Under the pieces are notes generated by a model that saw only the letters and a list, made by a program, of their open reading frames with translations, was not told the DNA's origin and did not search any database. DNA of 64,000 nucleotides from Marinobacter sp. es.048 (lineage in GTDB: Bacteria > Pseudomonadota > Gammaproteobacteria > Pseudomonadales > Oleiphilaceae): positions 1,612,001 through 1,676,000 of the forward strand of contig NZ_FYFA01000002.1 of NCBI RefSeq assembly GCF_900188435.1, in the 5' to 3' direction. Position 1 is the stretch's first letter; each line of letters opens with the position of its first letter. Below, piece by piece: positions 8,274 to 18,104 of the stretch. The translations under genes were made by a program, and so were the position numbers.

Positions 8274-10490
8274 TCAGTAGAAGAGCTGAGTGAACGAGAA
8301 ACCGATATTGAGATAAGCCGTCCAGTTGTCCTCGTTGTTGTAGGCTGCTGCCAACTGAACAGGGCCCAGGAATGTATCCACGCCGGCGAACACACTGGAG
8401 GATTTCACCGAGCTGTCCCAGCTTGCCTCATCCAGCGAGGGCCAGGCATTGCCCGCCTCGAACCCGGCGCCGACGAACCAGGGCAACAGTGGTCCACCAA
8501 AGCTCTGGCTGGCGTAGGCGGAGATCATCAACGCGTTGTCCCCGGTGATCTCACCCGGCGCATAAGCCGATAACCGTCGAAACCCGCCCAGGCGGACCGC
8601 ATTCTCAATGCCCGGCGTGCCCCGAGTTACGGCATGGGCATACACTAGTCCGGTCAATGTCAGGCCCTTCCAGCTCTCGGTACCTAGCCCCAGGCCTGTT
8701 ACCGAATCGAACTCCCGGTCTGATCCCAACCCCTCACGCTCGAAACGGCCCCGAAGGCCGGCAAAACCACCGGCGCGGGGGAAAAACGTATCATCCAGCG
8801 AATCATGAACCACTTGCAGGGCTATTCCACCCTGATGCACGGAACCCTCAGGGGCCACCGGCTGGCCGATCTGCTCATCCACTGTGGCATAGCCCCGGGC
8901 ATAGATCAGGCGGATCTCGGCATTGCCGCCAATCTCCATACCCAGAGCCAGATCCACGTTTCGGAAGGTCACGTCTACCTCCGCGATGCGAGTGCCCGAC
9001 GTGTCAAACAGGCTGAACGTATCCCGGGAATATTCGCCACCCAGCACCAGGAATCGCTCATAGCCGTAATCCAGGGGCTGATACCACTGGCTCCGCAGCC
9101 AGGGCTCGGTGCCAAGCTGAACACCGGTCTGCCACTCACCACCCAGCTCGTTCAACTCGGTCATTCGCAGAGATGAGGCCAGATTGAAACGGGTTTCCCC
9201 GTCGAAGTTATCCTCATAATTGAGCCCGAAAGACAGGTAGTTCGGCCCCCAGCTCTTCTCCTGTACACGTATGGTCAAAACCGTACCTTCGGGCGACGAC
9301 GACGTGGAGTACGACACGATTTCGTAGTAACCGAGGCCATAGATCCGTTTGAGATCTTCTTCCAGCTGCTCGGTATTCAGAGACTCGCCGGTTTTCTGCC
9401 GGATTCGCTCTTTGAGGAAGTCGCGGGCCAGTCGCCGGCTGTCTTCAATCTCGATACGTGAAACAATGTTTGACCCGCCGTCACGTGCGGCCACATTCTC
9501 CCGCCAGGCGGTCCACGCCTCAGGGGATACCGACAGCGGCCGCAGCTCGACACCGTGCTCCCTCGCGGCACTGGCCCCCAGTTCAAACAGTACTGGTGCA
9601 TCGTAAAAATCGGCGGAGCTGTAGCCTTCAAGATCGGGACGTATCAGCACATCACCATCGGCCAGCAGGCCCAATTGCTGATCGGTATTTCGTCGGGTCA
9701 TGATGGTTGTAAGCTGACCGACCACGGAAAACGCGCCTCGCAGTTCGTCGGTCTGCATCAGGCTGTCAGTAATATCTATGGCGATGATAACGTCAGCACC
9801 CAATTTCCGAGCAACGCTGATTGGCAGGTTATTGGCGACGCCGCCATCCACCAGCAAACGGTCATAGCGTTCCACCGGCGCGTAAACCCCTGGAATGCTC
9901 ATGCTGGCCCGAATGGCCTCAGACAGGTTGCCGTCACCGATTACCACCTGCTCACCGGTCTCCAGATCCGTGGCAACCGCCCGAAATGGAATGGGAAGCT
10001 GATCGAAGTCTTCAACCAGAGCGGCGTTACGGGTCAATTCGTTTAGGATAAAACCAAGATTCTGGCCGGCAATCAGCCCACCACCGACATGCAGACCATC
10101 GGCGCGAACACCGATTCCCGGAACCACCGGAAAGCGCCAGTCATCCTGCTTTCGCCGAACCGGCTTGTAGACCCGGCCGGGATCGTCGCGAAAGCTGGAA
10201 AGCCAGTCCATTTCGATAAAGCGCTGCTCAATGTCGCTGACCGGCATGCCACTGGCGTATAGTGCACCAACTGCAGAACCGGCGCTGGTGCCCACCACCA
10301 GGTCAACCGGCACCCGCATTTCTTCCAATACCCTCAGCACGCCAACATGGGCCATACCCTTGGCACCGCCGCCACTGAGAACCAGCCCCACCCGGGGGCG
10401 CTCCTCTGCCGGAGCCAGAGGTGGGAGGAAAAACAGGGTAGCTGTCAGCAGCCAGGACGCAATCCGAGCCCAACGGTTGCGCTGATTCAC
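8274..10490 (-). CDS. Patatin-like phospholipase fused to an outer-membrane beta-barrel (PlpD/RssA type)
   Basis: A protein of about 738 residues, predicted to pass the inner membrane by a signal peptide ('ASWLLTATLFFLPPLAPA') and to end in an outer-membrane barrel. The N-terminal patatin domain has the oxyanion motif 'GLVLSGGGAKGMAHVGVLR', the nucleophile elbow 'GTSAG' (Ser69) and the catalytic Asp in 'VDGGVANNLP' (Asp215). A POTRA-like stretch follows, then a Bac_surface_Ag-type barrel ending in 'FSFTQLFY' with the terminal aromatic typical of BAM substrates. This is the type Vd autotransporter layout. GTG at 10490 is chosen because it lies just after the stop of the upstream gene (10498), implying translational coupling. 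A longer frame to 10547 overlaps that gene. Confidence 0.88.
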   Translation of the reverse strand: MNQRNRWARIASWLLTATLFFLPPLAPAEERPRVGLVLSGGGAKGMAHVGVLRVLEEMRVPVDLVVGTSAGSAVGALYASGMPVSDIEQRFIEMDWLSSFRDDPGRVYKPVRRKQDDWRFPVVPGIGVRADGLHVGGGLIAGQNLGFILNELTRNAALVEDFDQLPIPFRAVATDLETGEQVVIGDGNLSEAIRASMSIPGVYAPVERYDRLLVDGGVANNLPISVARKLGADVIIAIDITDSLMQTDELRGAFSVVGQLTTIMTRRNTDQQLGLLADGDVLIRPDLEGYSSADFYDAPVLFELGASAAREHGVELRPLSVSPEAWTAWRENVAARDGGSNIVSRIEIEDSRRLARDFLKERIRQKTGESLNTEQLEEDLKRIYGLGYYEIVSYSTSSSPEGTVLTIRVQEKSWGPNYLSFGLNYEDNFDGETRFNLASSLRMTELNELGGEWQTGVQLGTEPWLRSQWYQPLDYGYERFLVLGGEYSRDTFSLFDTSGTRIAEVDVTFRNVDLALGMEIGGNAEIRLIYARGYATVDEQIGQPVAPEGSVHQGGIALQVVHDSLDDTFFPRAGGFAGLRGRFEREGLGSDREFDSVTGLGLGTESWKGLTLTGLVYAHAVTRGTPGIENAVRLGGFRRLSAYAPGEITGDNALMISAYASQSFGGPLLPWFVGAGFEAGNAWPSLDEASWDSSVKSSSVFAGVDTFLGPVQLAAAYNNEDNWTAYLNIGFSFTQLFY

Positions 10491-10497
10491 AACTGGC

Positions 10498-11103
10498 TCA
10501 TTTCCGCTCGGAGGAGTCGTCGTCCGCCAGCGAGAGGTGGGACACATCAGGTATCACCGGTGGCGGCAGATCGCGTTCCACGCCCAGGTCACTGCCGGCC
10601 GGAGCGAGGCTCCATTCATCCAGGTGCTGGAACATCGGCGGCTCCACTTCGGTCTTCTCTGTCAGGCTGACTCCGACCGGATCCAGACTCAGACCGGAGC
10701 CGGAAAGTATCGTGTCCACCTTCTCGCCCGCCACCGGCAGACGATCGCCGGGCTCGGTTTCAGGAACCCCACTCCGCTTCTCTTCCGCAGGCGGGGCTGA
10801 CGGCGTCGGCTGCTGACGGGGCTGACTTGCGGGGGCCGACGGTGCTAGTTGTGGTGCCGCACTGGCAGCAGGCCGGGCATCAGCCATCGGCTGGACATAA
10901 GCCAACATGCCGTGCTTTTTCAGCACCGCCCGGTATTTTTCAGCCTGAACCTCCTCCAGCTTGTTGCGAATAACCACCGGCTGGCCACTGAACATGCGGT
11001 CAACCTGCTCAAGAGAGGCCTTGAACAGGGTGCGGGCATTGTTGCGCGCTGTTTCCAGATCCGTTCCGGGAACGCATTCCCCTTTAAAGACAAGCTGAAA
11101 CAT
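10498..11103 (-). CDS. Hypothetical protein with conserved N-terminal module and disordered Pro/Ala linker
   Basis: A 201-residue protein I cannot name. Residues 1-70 ('FQLVFKGECVPGTDLETARN', '...LFKASLEQVDRMFSGQ', 'VVIRNKLEEVQAEKYRAVLK') look like a compact alpha/beta module that I recall as recurring at the start of other gammaproteobacterial hypothetical proteins; this is memory, not a search. Residues about 75-115 are Ala/Pro/Ser/Gln-rich and probably disordered. The acidic C-terminus ends 'SLADDDSSERK'. No signal peptide or membrane helix is seen. It is translationally coupled to the patatin/barrel gene downstream, so a role in its control or biogenesis is possible but unproven. Confidence 0.7.
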   Translation of the reverse strand: MFQLVFKGECVPGTDLETARNNARTLFKASLEQVDRMFSGQPVVIRNKLEEVQAEKYRAVLKKHGMLAYVQPMADARPAASAAPQLAPSAPASQPRQQPTPSAPPAEEKRSGVPETEPGDRLPVAGEKVDTILSGSGLSLDPVGVSLTEKTEVEPPMFQHLDEWSLAPAGSDLGVERDLPPPVIPDVSHLSLADDDSSERK

Positions 11104-11321
11104 GCGTCTTCCTCTTAACGTCCGTTTTTCTTACATCATAGTTGATCGTATCGCGCACCGGGAGCCCGAGACCCCGCCCGTTACTGTATCGAGACTGCAA
11201 ACAATTGAAAAATTAATGTCACATATCGCGCAAAATGCGACAGACTCTGCAATAATCTCTCGTAACTAAACTTTACACTTGGTTACAGACTAACCGGATT
11301 GTCACCAGGGAGTGGCCTCCA

Positions 11322-11687
11322 ATGACCTTGAAACATTCGCTCAGCGTCTCTGTCGCAGCTCTGTTGCTGTCGGCGCAGGCTGCCCATGGTGAAAACCTCG
11401 ACGTTCTTATGAGCCAGGTGTTCCCGGAAGCCCAGGCAACCTATATCGGTTTCGAGAGCGTTGAACGGCAGGATATTCCTGCCAGCGCAGCGGTCGACCG
11501 CAAGTACCTGATCGTGGATTTCCGCCTGGCCTCGAATCAGATGGCATCTGAACAGCTTCAGGCCAGCGTGCACAAAGTCTGCATGGCCCTGCTGAAAGAC
11601 CGTGACCTGATCCGCCAGCTTTCGGATTCCGGCTACGACATGGTCTCGGTCGCCTTCGATCGACGCTCGCAGTTCGATTGCCTCTGA
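11322..11687 (+). CDS. Hypothetical secreted protein
   Basis: A 121-residue protein with a clear Sec signal peptide ('LSVSVAALLLSAQAAHG', cleavage near residue 24). The mature part of about 97 residues has two cysteines: one in 'VHKVCMALL' and one two residues from the C-terminus. They could form a periplasmic disulfide. I recognise no family. The upstream 218-bp intergenic region is AT-rich for this genome and probably carries promoters for this gene and for the divergent gene ending at 10498. The downstream sensor-kinase gene is convergent. Confidence 0.72.
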   Translation: MTLKHSLSVSVAALLLSAQAAHGENLDVLMSQVFPEAQATYIGFESVERQDIPASAAVDRKYLIVDFRLASNQMASEQLQASVHKVCMALLKDRDLIRQLSDSGYDMVSVAFDRRSQFDCL

Positions 11688-11700
11688 AGCACCTGACACC

Positions 11701-14502
11701 TTACTCATCGCGGCCAAGCAGTTTCGGGAACGCCTCAAGGACGCTGTTGACCGCATCCAGATTGAACGCCTCGACATCAGCAAGCAGCCTTTCCCCGTAG
11801 CGTGTCACGGACCGTGAGCGGAACCGCTGACCCCAGGCCAGCACCCGACGGGCAAAGTCTTTCATCTGCTCCGGATCGCCACTCTCTCTTACGGCTTCCC
11901 ATTCATCACCGAAGTCCGCCGCAAGCTGCTCCCTGAGCCAGCCCCGTTCCTGGATGCTGAGGGTCTGGGCCAGCAGCCGATCTGATTCTTTCGGCGCTCC
12001 TTCGTCTTCCGCCTTCTCCACCGTCGCTTCCACCCGAGGCAGCGTTACCGTAAAGACCGAACCTGTGCCGGGCTCACTCTCCACTTCCAGCTCGCCGCCC
12101 ATCATACGGGCCAGTTTCCTGCTGATAGCCAATCCGAGGCCGGTACCCCCATAACGCCGGGTGTTCTGCCCCTCCTGCTGCTCAAAGGCATCAAAGATTC
12201 GCTCCACCTGGTCCTGCGGGATTCCGATCCCACTATCGCTAACCGTGACGATCAACTTGTAATACTGGCGCTCCGGCGCTTCTGTAGCTGGCTCCCCGTT
12301 TGCGGACAAGTTCTTCAGGGGCTTGGCTGTGGCCCGAACCGTCACACCACCGTCATGGGTAAACTTGATGGCATTGCCGACCAGATTGAACAGGACCTGC
12401 CGCAGGCGGGTCTCGTCCAGCATCATGGCAGCGGGCATGCGTGAGTCGACACTCACTTCCAGAGTGATGCCCTGCTCCCGGGCCCGCAGATCAAAGATGT
12501 GGCGAACATCATCCAGAAGCCTGCGCACCGACACGGCAGAGAAATCGAGCCTCATCTTTCCTGCTTCGATGCGGGACAGGTCCAGAATGTCGTTGATCAG
12601 CATCAGCAGACTTCGACTTCCCGCCCGGATGGCGTCCAGGTAATTGCGCTGCTGCGGGTCGGTAACACTGTTGCTGAGCAGATCGCTGTAGCCGATCACC
12701 GCGTTCATCGGCGTTCGTATTTCGTGGGACATATTGGCCAGGAACTCACTCTTGGCAAGGCTGGCGGCCTCCGCCTCCCGGGCCAACCTCTCGGCTTCGA
12801 GCTTGGCAGCCCGCAACTCGTCTTCACTCCGGCGCAGGGCATTCTCCGACCGGATACGCTCATCCACCTCCCGCGACAACTTGCGGTTCCAGTACAGGAA
12901 GATCAGCACGACCAGGATGGCGATCAACACTACCCGCCGCACCACGGTGTAATCGGTCTCCTGCTCGATATCGAGGTGAATCCACCTGTTGTAGATGGAT
13001 TCTGTCTCGCTGGCTTCGAGGCTGCCCAGCGCCTTGTTCAGCACCCGGTGCAGCTCAGGGTTGTCCTTGCGCACGGCCAATCGCAGATCGTACTGGTAGG
13101 GAGTGATGCTGGTGATCCTGAGATTCGACAGCCCCAGCCGGGCCACTGTGTAACTGACCGCCGGAATATGGGTAACCATGACATCCAGGTCGCCGTTGGA
13201 TAGCGCCAGAAGCCCCTCCTCCACCGTGTCCATCGGGTAAAGATCCAGGTTCGGATGATTGATCAGCAGGTAATCGTGGGCCGCATGCCGGTTCACCACA
13301 CCCACCCGTTCCGTGCGGAGTTCGCGGAGATCTCCGATAAAGCGACCGTCGTCCCGGATGGCAAGGGCGATGGGCACGGTCAGATAGGCCCGGGTAAACA
13401 GAAATGCCTCTTCGGTGCGCGGCGTCCGGGACAACCCGGGAAGAATATCCACCTCGCCCGAACGCAGTTTCTCTTCAGCATCTATGCGGCTTCCAGCTAC
13501 AGAGCGCGTAAACCGCACGTTCAGCTCGGTTTCCAACCGGGTCAGCAAATCCGGAACCAGGCCGGTGGGCCGGCCATCCTGAGTGTATTCAAACGGCGGC
13601 CAGTCCGCGCGAAAGGCGACTTTCAGATCCGGATGCTGCTTGAGCCACTCCATATCCGACCCGGACAGTTCCAGGCCACTTCGTTCGAGGGACGGCTGAT
13701 CAGCCTGCAGCCACGACTGGCGGATGGTACGGTGCTCGTTATGGCCGATTGCGGCAACGGCCTTGTTCAGCACCTGGTAAAGAAGGTCCCGATCGGTATC
13801 CACCCGCAACACCACATCCACCTGGCTGTTATCGAGTAATACCGACAGGCCGATACCATTCACCATCGCCGACTGGAGGTAATCGGAAACCACTGGCACC
13901 GGCGCCAGAAACGCATCGGCCTGCCCCGAGAGAATCTGGCCGACGGCTTCGCTGACGTTGCTGACCGGCACCGGCGTAAACTCTTCGACGGGGTCCAACA
14001 TGGGATACTGGTTGGGATCACCGGCAATAACCGCAATCCGGCTGCCCTCAAGATCCGCGAGGGTCCGGATGGCCGCGTCGCCGGCGCTGACGAACACGCC
14101 ATAGGTAAGAGACATCAGGGGATCGGTGAAACGCTTGCCGGGCACCACCGGCATCCCCGGCATTCGAGTGGTCAGAACCGCATCGGTTGCCAGCTCACTC
14201 CTGACCGGGCCGCTATCCTGCCCGGTTTCCAGGACGATGGGCTCCATGGCGACGCCCAGCTTGTCCGAGAGCCGGGCAAGGTAGTCAATGTAGGTGCCGG
14301 CAAGCACTCCATTGCCGGTATCGAAAACCAGCGGCACCTGATCACTGCGAAGACCGATGCGAAATCGGTCCTGCGCTTCCAGCCAGGTCAGCTCCTCTTT
14401 GCCCAGCACGGGGGCCGGCGATGCTTGCGGCGGCTCCGCCCGCAGGGGGGATTGAAACAACGCCAACAGATAGCATAGTAAAAAGGCAAGGGTAACCTTC
14501 AC
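11701..14502 (-). CDS. Orphan sensor histidine kinase with two periplasmic SBP_bac_3 domains
   Basis: A 933-residue inner-membrane sensor. Order: signal peptide (1-22), first family-3 solute-binding domain (about 35-260), second such domain (about 275-505; '[20 protein letters not shown]'), one membrane helix ('[15 protein letters not shown]'), coiled linker, HisKA with '[20 protein letters not shown]' (phospho-accepting His593), and HATPase_c with '[11 protein letters not shown]', 'GIGIPQ' and '[14 protein letters not shown]'. The sensor architecture is that of BvgS/EvgS, but there is no receiver or Hpt domain. About 100 extra helical residues follow the ATPase domain. No response-regulator gene is adjacent. 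The ligand is probably an amino acid or other small molecule. Confidence 0.88.
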   Translation of the reverse strand: MKVTLAFLLCYLLALFQSPLRAEPPQASPAPVLGKEELTWLEAQDRFRIGLRSDQVPLVFDTGNGVLAGTYIDYLARLSDKLGVAMEPIVLETGQDSGPVRSELATDAVLTTRMPGMPVVPGKRFTDPLMSLTYGVFVSAGDAAIRTLADLEGSRIAVIAGDPNQYPMLDPVEEFTPVPVSNVSEAVGQILSGQADAFLAPVPVVSDYLQSAMVNGIGLSVLLDNSQVDVVLRVDTDRDLLYQVLNKAVAAIGHNEHRTIRQSWLQADQPSLERSGLELSGSDMEWLKQHPDLKVAFRADWPPFEYTQDGRPTGLVPDLLTRLETELNVRFTRSVAGSRIDAEEKLRSGEVDILPGLSRTPRTEEAFLFTRAYLTVPIALAIRDDGRFIGDLRELRTERVGVVNRHAAHDYLLINHPNLDLYPMDTVEEGLLALSNGDLDVMVTHIPAVSYTVARLGLSNLRITSITPYQYDLRLAVRKDNPELHRVLNKALGSLEASETESIYNRWIHLDIEQETDYTVVRRVVLIAILVVLIFLYWNRKLSREVDERIRSENALRRSEDELRAAKLEAERLAREAEAASLAKSEFLANMSHEIRTPMNAVIGYSDLLSNSVTDPQQRNYLDAIRAGSRSLLMLINDILDLSRIEAGKMRLDFSAVSVRRLLDDVRHIFDLRAREQGITLEVSVDSRMPAAMMLDETRLRQVLFNLVGNAIKFTHDGGVTVRATAKPLKNLSANGEPATEAPERQYYKLIVTVSDSGIGIPQDQVERIFDAFEQQEGQNTRRYGGTGLGLAISRKLARMMGGELEVESEPGTGSVFTVTLPRVEATVEKAEDEGAPKESDRLLAQTLSIQERGWLREQLAADFGDEWEAVRESGDPEQMKDFARRVLAWGQRFRSRSVTRYGERLLADVEAFNLDAVNSVLEAFPKLLGRDE

Positions 14503-14585
14503 TGGATATCCTTAAGGGTTCCGCTACATTTCAGGGAACAATACCTGCAAACGCCATTGATTTCATTCAGACCAAAGGGAGACAA

Positions 14586-14825
14586 ATGCCCATGGACACC
14601 AGCAAACACACCCTCAGTACTCTGTTCGAGCAACTAGGCCTGGCGTCCGACGCCAAAAGCATTGAGGATTTTGTCGCCAGGTACTCGCCTCTGCCAAGCG
14701 AGGTTGCCATCCAGGATGCTCCCATCTGGTCCGAAAGCCAGTCTCACTTCCTGGAAGAAGGCCTGGAGGAAGACAGCGACTGGGCGGAGGTGATCGACGA
14801 GCTGGACGCAATGATGCGTCACTGA
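14586..14825 (+). CDS. DUF2789 family protein
   Basis: A small acidic protein of 77-79 residues. The pattern 'MDTSKHTLSTLFEQLGL', then 'FVARYSPL', 'DAPIWSESQSHFLEEGL' and the ending 'DSDWAEVIDELDAMMRH' matches DUF2789 as I remember it. Function is unknown; it is cytosolic, with no signal or membrane segment. GGGAG at 14577-14581 could serve either ATG 14586 (spacing 4) or ATG 14592 (spacing 10); the latter gives the usual family N-terminus MDTS. The 3' end overlaps the convergent diguanylate cyclase gene by 7 bp. Confidence 0.85.
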   Translation: MPMDTSKHTLSTLFEQLGLASDAKSIEDFVARYSPLPSEVAIQDAPIWSESQSHFLEEGLEEDSDWAEVIDELDAMMRH

Positions 14826-16312
14826 ACGTCGGCACTGTCGCTGATCATCACCTGATCCCGGCCGGCGTCCTTGGCCTGATAGAGGGCCCGGTCGGCGCGG
14901 TCAAACACCGATTCCTCGGTGTCGCCGGCAATGAATCCCGCCAGGCCGGCTGAGAAGGTCACAGTGACCGGCTCGCCCCGGAAGTGGAACGGGAGCTTGC
15001 CCACATGTTCCCGCAACTTGTCCACAACTGCCCGCGCATCTGAAGGTTCGGTTTCCGGGAACAGCACCACGAATTCCTCGCCGCCAAAACGAGCCACAAA
15101 ATCGGTGGTGCGCAAGCGATCCCTGAATCCCCTCGCAACCAACTGCAGCACCCTGTCGCCGGCCTTGTGACCGTAGGAGTCGTTGATCCGTTTGAAAAGA
15201 TCGATATCCAGCACACCGACAGTCAGCGGATGGCTGTAGCGTTGCCAGCGGTTGTACTCGAATGACAGTCGCTCCTGCCAGGCTTCACGATTGGGCAACT
15301 CGGTAAGCAGGTCGGTCATGGCCCGGAGCCGTTCCTTACGGACCTGCTCCTGCATCTGTTCTGAATGGGCCTCCATGGCCGCCACTTTCTCCTGCATGGC
15401 CTCAAGCTGCTCAGAGAGCGCACGCTCACGCTCGGATTCCTGGGTACGGAAACGGCCTACCGCCTGACCAATGGACTCAAGGTGACGACTGACCGACTGT
15501 TTGAGATCCTGAAGATCACCGCTCTCCTGCAAACGTTGCCCGACCCGCTCAATCTCCTCGCGGATCTCCCGATCGAGGTGCTCTGAGGCATCCAGTCGGC
15601 CGGACTGGGCCGAGGACTGGGCCGAGAAGTGTTCCCTCAACAGCTCCAGACGTTCATCGAGACGCTTGAGAAAGGCTTCGAACTCGCGTTTGCTTCGGGT
15701 AACCGCAGCGATTACCAACTCAGCCACGTGGTTCAGGCCTTCGCGCAATTCGTCCCAGTCGTTACTGGCCAGCAGAGATTGCTGCAATGCCCGGGCCCGG
15801 GCCTCGGCGGCGGGCTCAAGGGAGACCTGGGTAAGCATCTGACCCAACAGTTGGCCCACACGGCGGGCAATGCGCAAACGCTGGACGTTGTCCTCGATAT
15901 CCTGTTCATTATCCGGGAGAGACTCCGGCTGCTCGCTGCTTTCGGGTAAAGGTTCCGGGCTGGCCTGTTGCTGCTGTTGCTGGGGCTCTTGCTCTGGCTC
16001 TCGCGCCAGACGGGAGAAAAAGGAAGGCTTCCTGTCGTTGGCAGACTGGCGTTCATCGAGCAGGGCGACCTGACGATCAATCTGATCCTGCAAGTCCTTC
16101 CAGGCGTCCACATCTACCCGGTTCTTACGCAGGTCCTTGCGGATGCGAGCCAGCAAACGATCCAGCTCCGGGGTCTGGCCTTCGGAGGCGAGACTGGTGC
16201 GCACCAGCATACGTTCAAGGGTATTCCGCTCCGCCTTCCACTGCTTTTCCCGATTGTCTGCAGACTCGAGTTCCTGAAGGTATTTTTCCTTCCAGGACTG
16301 ATCCGATGCCAT
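14819..16312 (-). CDS. Diguanylate cyclase (GGDEF) with long coiled-coil N-terminus
   Basis: A 497-residue soluble protein expected to make cyclic di-GMP. Residues 1-320 are charged and helical with a Gln/Pro/Glu-rich spacer near 110-140 ('EPQQQQQQASPEPLPESS') and long coiled-coil-like stretches. Residues about 330-490 form a GGDEF domain: 'DLLTELPNREAWQERL', 'GVLDIDLFKRINDSYGHKAG', active-site 'RFGGEEFVVLFPET' and 'RADRALYQAKDAGRD'. GGEEF is an active variant of the motif. There is no signal peptide or transmembrane helix. It lies upstream of nothing obvious in c-di-GMP control and just beyond xerC on the same strand. Confidence 0.9.
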   Translation of the reverse strand: MASDQSWKEKYLQELESADNREKQWKAERNTLERMLVRTSLASEGQTPELDRLLARIRKDLRKNRVDVDAWKDLQDQIDRQVALLDERQSANDRKPSFFSRLAREPEQEPQQQQQQASPEPLPESSEQPESLPDNEQDIEDNVQRLRIARRVGQLLGQMLTQVSLEPAAEARARALQQSLLASNDWDELREGLNHVAELVIAAVTRSKREFEAFLKRLDERLELLREHFSAQSSAQSGRLDASEHLDREIREEIERVGQRLQESGDLQDLKQSVSRHLESIGQAVGRFRTQESERERALSEQLEAMQEKVAAMEAHSEQMQEQVRKERLRAMTDLLTELPNREAWQERLSFEYNRWQRYSHPLTVGVLDIDLFKRINDSYGHKAGDRVLQLVARGFRDRLRTTDFVARFGGEEFVVLFPETEPSDARAVVDKLREHVGKLPFHFRGEPVTVTFSAGLAGFIAGDTEESVFDRADRALYQAKDAGRDQVMISDSADVQ

Positions 16313-16380
16313 GGAGCGCCCCCGCCTATCCTTGCCGTACTGTTGATGTGTAAAAAGCCCCTGAACGACCCTTGCTGGTC

Positions 16381-17340
16381 TCAGGAACTCTCGTCACTGG
16401 TTTTACCATGATACCGATCGCGTCGTGCCCTGGGGTGACTCTGGTCATAAACCCGGGCCAAATGTTGAAAATCAAGATGAGTATAGACCTGGGTCGTGGC
16501 AATGTCGGCATGCCCCAGCAGTTCCTGTACGGCACGCAGGTCACCACTGGATTCAAGCATGTGGCTGGCAAACGAGTGTCGCAGCAGGTGTGGATGGAGT
16601 TTCTGGTCGGCACCGCGGCTGATTCCCCAGCGGCTGAGGCGGGCCTGGATACTTCGGTGGCTGAGTCGTTCGCCCCGTTGGCTGACAAACAGCGCGGCCT
16701 CACCGTCATTGGCCAGCGCCACTCTGTACGGTAGCCAGACCCGTATGGCTGCAATGGCTTTTCGTCCGACGGGCAGCAGGCGCTCCTTGCCACCCTTACC
16801 CACCACGCGGACCTCACCATTGCGCAGATCGACGGTATCCAGATCAAGACTCGCCAGCTCCGCCAGTCGCAGCCCGGATGAGTACATCAGTTCGAACATG
16901 CACAGGTCGCGGGTTTCCAGGGGGTCACCCGGCTGGCCATCAAGCAGATGATTCAGTTGATCCACGTCTGCGACGCGGGGCAGCCGACGGCCACTCTTGG
17001 GGGCCCGGATATCCAGCGCCGGATTATCCGACGCCAGCTTCTCCCTGAGCAGGAACTGATAGAAACGGCGGGTCGCCGAGAGATGTCTGGCAATGCTCCG
17101 GCCTGACAAGCCCTCCCGGCTGAGCGTCGCCACGTAGCGTCGCAGATCATGGTTGCTCACCCGTTGCCAGGCAATGAACCCACTGCGTCCCAGCCAGTCC
17201 GCCAGACGCAGCAGATCGCGCTGGTAGCTGTCGCAGGTTCTTGGAGAATGGCGTTTTTCAGAAGCCAGGTGCCGGATAAACTCCGTCAGCGGCCCGGTCA
17301 GCTCATTGGGCACTGCCGGACTCTCCGGGACCTCTGACAC
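16381..17340 (-). CDS. xerC: Tyrosine recombinase XerC
   Basis: A 319-residue site-specific recombinase that works with XerD at dif to resolve chromosome dimers. The N-terminal SAM-like core-binding domain ('LTEFIRHLASEKRHSPRT') is followed by the catalytic domain with a complete set of residues: Arg158 ('SSGLRLAEL'), Lys182 ('VVGKGGKERLLP'), His251 and Arg254 ('HPHLLRHSFASH'), His277 ('LLGHADI') and nucleophile Tyr286 ('TQVYTHLD'). The start is GTG at 17340, one base after the stop of the DUF484 gene. It is the last gene of lptM-lysA-dapF-DUF484-xerC, the conserved order in Pseudomonas and relatives. Confidence 0.96.
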   Translation of the reverse strand: MSEVPESPAVPNELTGPLTEFIRHLASEKRHSPRTCDSYQRDLLRLADWLGRSGFIAWQRVSNHDLRRYVATLSREGLSGRSIARHLSATRRFYQFLLREKLASDNPALDIRAPKSGRRLPRVADVDQLNHLLDGQPGDPLETRDLCMFELMYSSGLRLAELASLDLDTVDLRNGEVRVVGKGGKERLLPVGRKAIAAIRVWLPYRVALANDGEAALFVSQRGERLSHRSIQARLSRWGISRGADQKLHPHLLRHSFASHMLESSGDLRAVQELLGHADIATTQVYTHLDFQHLARVYDQSHPRARRDRYHGKTSDESS

Positions 17341-17341
17341 C

Positions 17342-18088
17342 CTAGCGGGACTCCGTGGCCATATCGGTGACCGGAGCAGCCGCGGTATGGCGTTGCACCA
17401 TGGGGGGCAACAGGCGGCTGAGAGTATCGCTGATGTAGCTCAGGAACAGTGACCCCATACTCTGGTCAAAATAGCCTGGCTGGCAGCTGCCGACCGCGAA
17501 CACGCCCACCAGCTCATCATGCCTCAGCGGAACCAGAGCCACAGAGGCTATCGGTTCTTCACGGTCCGGGAAGAGAAACTCCCGCTCGCTCTCCCGGAAC
17601 TGGCCGCATACGGCCCTCTCACCTTCCAGCAAGCTACCAAGCCGCTCGCGGGCCACGTACGGGCTCACCACATGCAACGCGCCCTGGGAGGCCTCGGGCA
17701 ACTCGACATCAGTGAACAACAGCACGGAGGCGGCGTCGAGCCCGAAATCACCACGGATACTGTCATCAATGGCCGCGGCCATGTCATTGAGGGTCCGAGC
17801 CTCAATCACCTGCATCAACAGACGCTTGCTCTTTTCGAACAGCCGGTCGTTGTGGCGGGCGATGGACACCAACTCCACCAGTTCCCTGCGCAGGGTGTCC
17901 CGCTGCTCCCGGAACAGGTGCACCTGGCGCTCCACAAGGGAAATCGCCCGACCGCTGTCATGGGGCAGGGTCAGACTGCGCAGCAGCTCGTCCTGGTCGA
18001 TGAAGAAATCGGGGTTGGCGCGCAGGTAGTCCGCCACCTCTTCCCGGGTGAGCTCACCGGCCTTCTGTCGGGCCGTTTGTTCTGTCAT
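17342..18088 (-). CDS. DUF484 family protein (GAF-like)
   Basis: A protein of about 248 residues. The start 'TREEVADYLRANPDFFIDQD', the following 'LTLPHDSGRAISLVERQVHL' with a helical linker, and a GAF-like C-terminal domain match DUF484 proteins that sit between dapF and xerC in gammaproteobacteria. Function is unproven. ATG at 18088 is preferred over the longer frame because AGGAG is six bases upstream and the upstream extension overlaps dapF. It is cytosolic. It lies 16 bp after dapF and abuts xerC, so it belongs to one operon. Confidence 0.9.
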   Translation of the reverse strand: MTEQTARQKAGELTREEVADYLRANPDFFIDQDELLRSLTLPHDSGRAISLVERQVHLFREQRDTLRRELVELVSIARHNDRLFEKSKRLLMQVIEARTLNDMAAAIDDSIRGDFGLDAASVLLFTDVELPEASQGALHVVSPYVARERLGSLLEGERAVCGQFRESEREFLFPDREEPIASVALVPLRHDELVGVFAVGSCQPGYFDQSMGSLFLSYISDTLSRLLPPMVQRHTAAAPVTDMATESR

Positions 18089-18104
18089 GGAGTACTCCTG
18101 GCTG

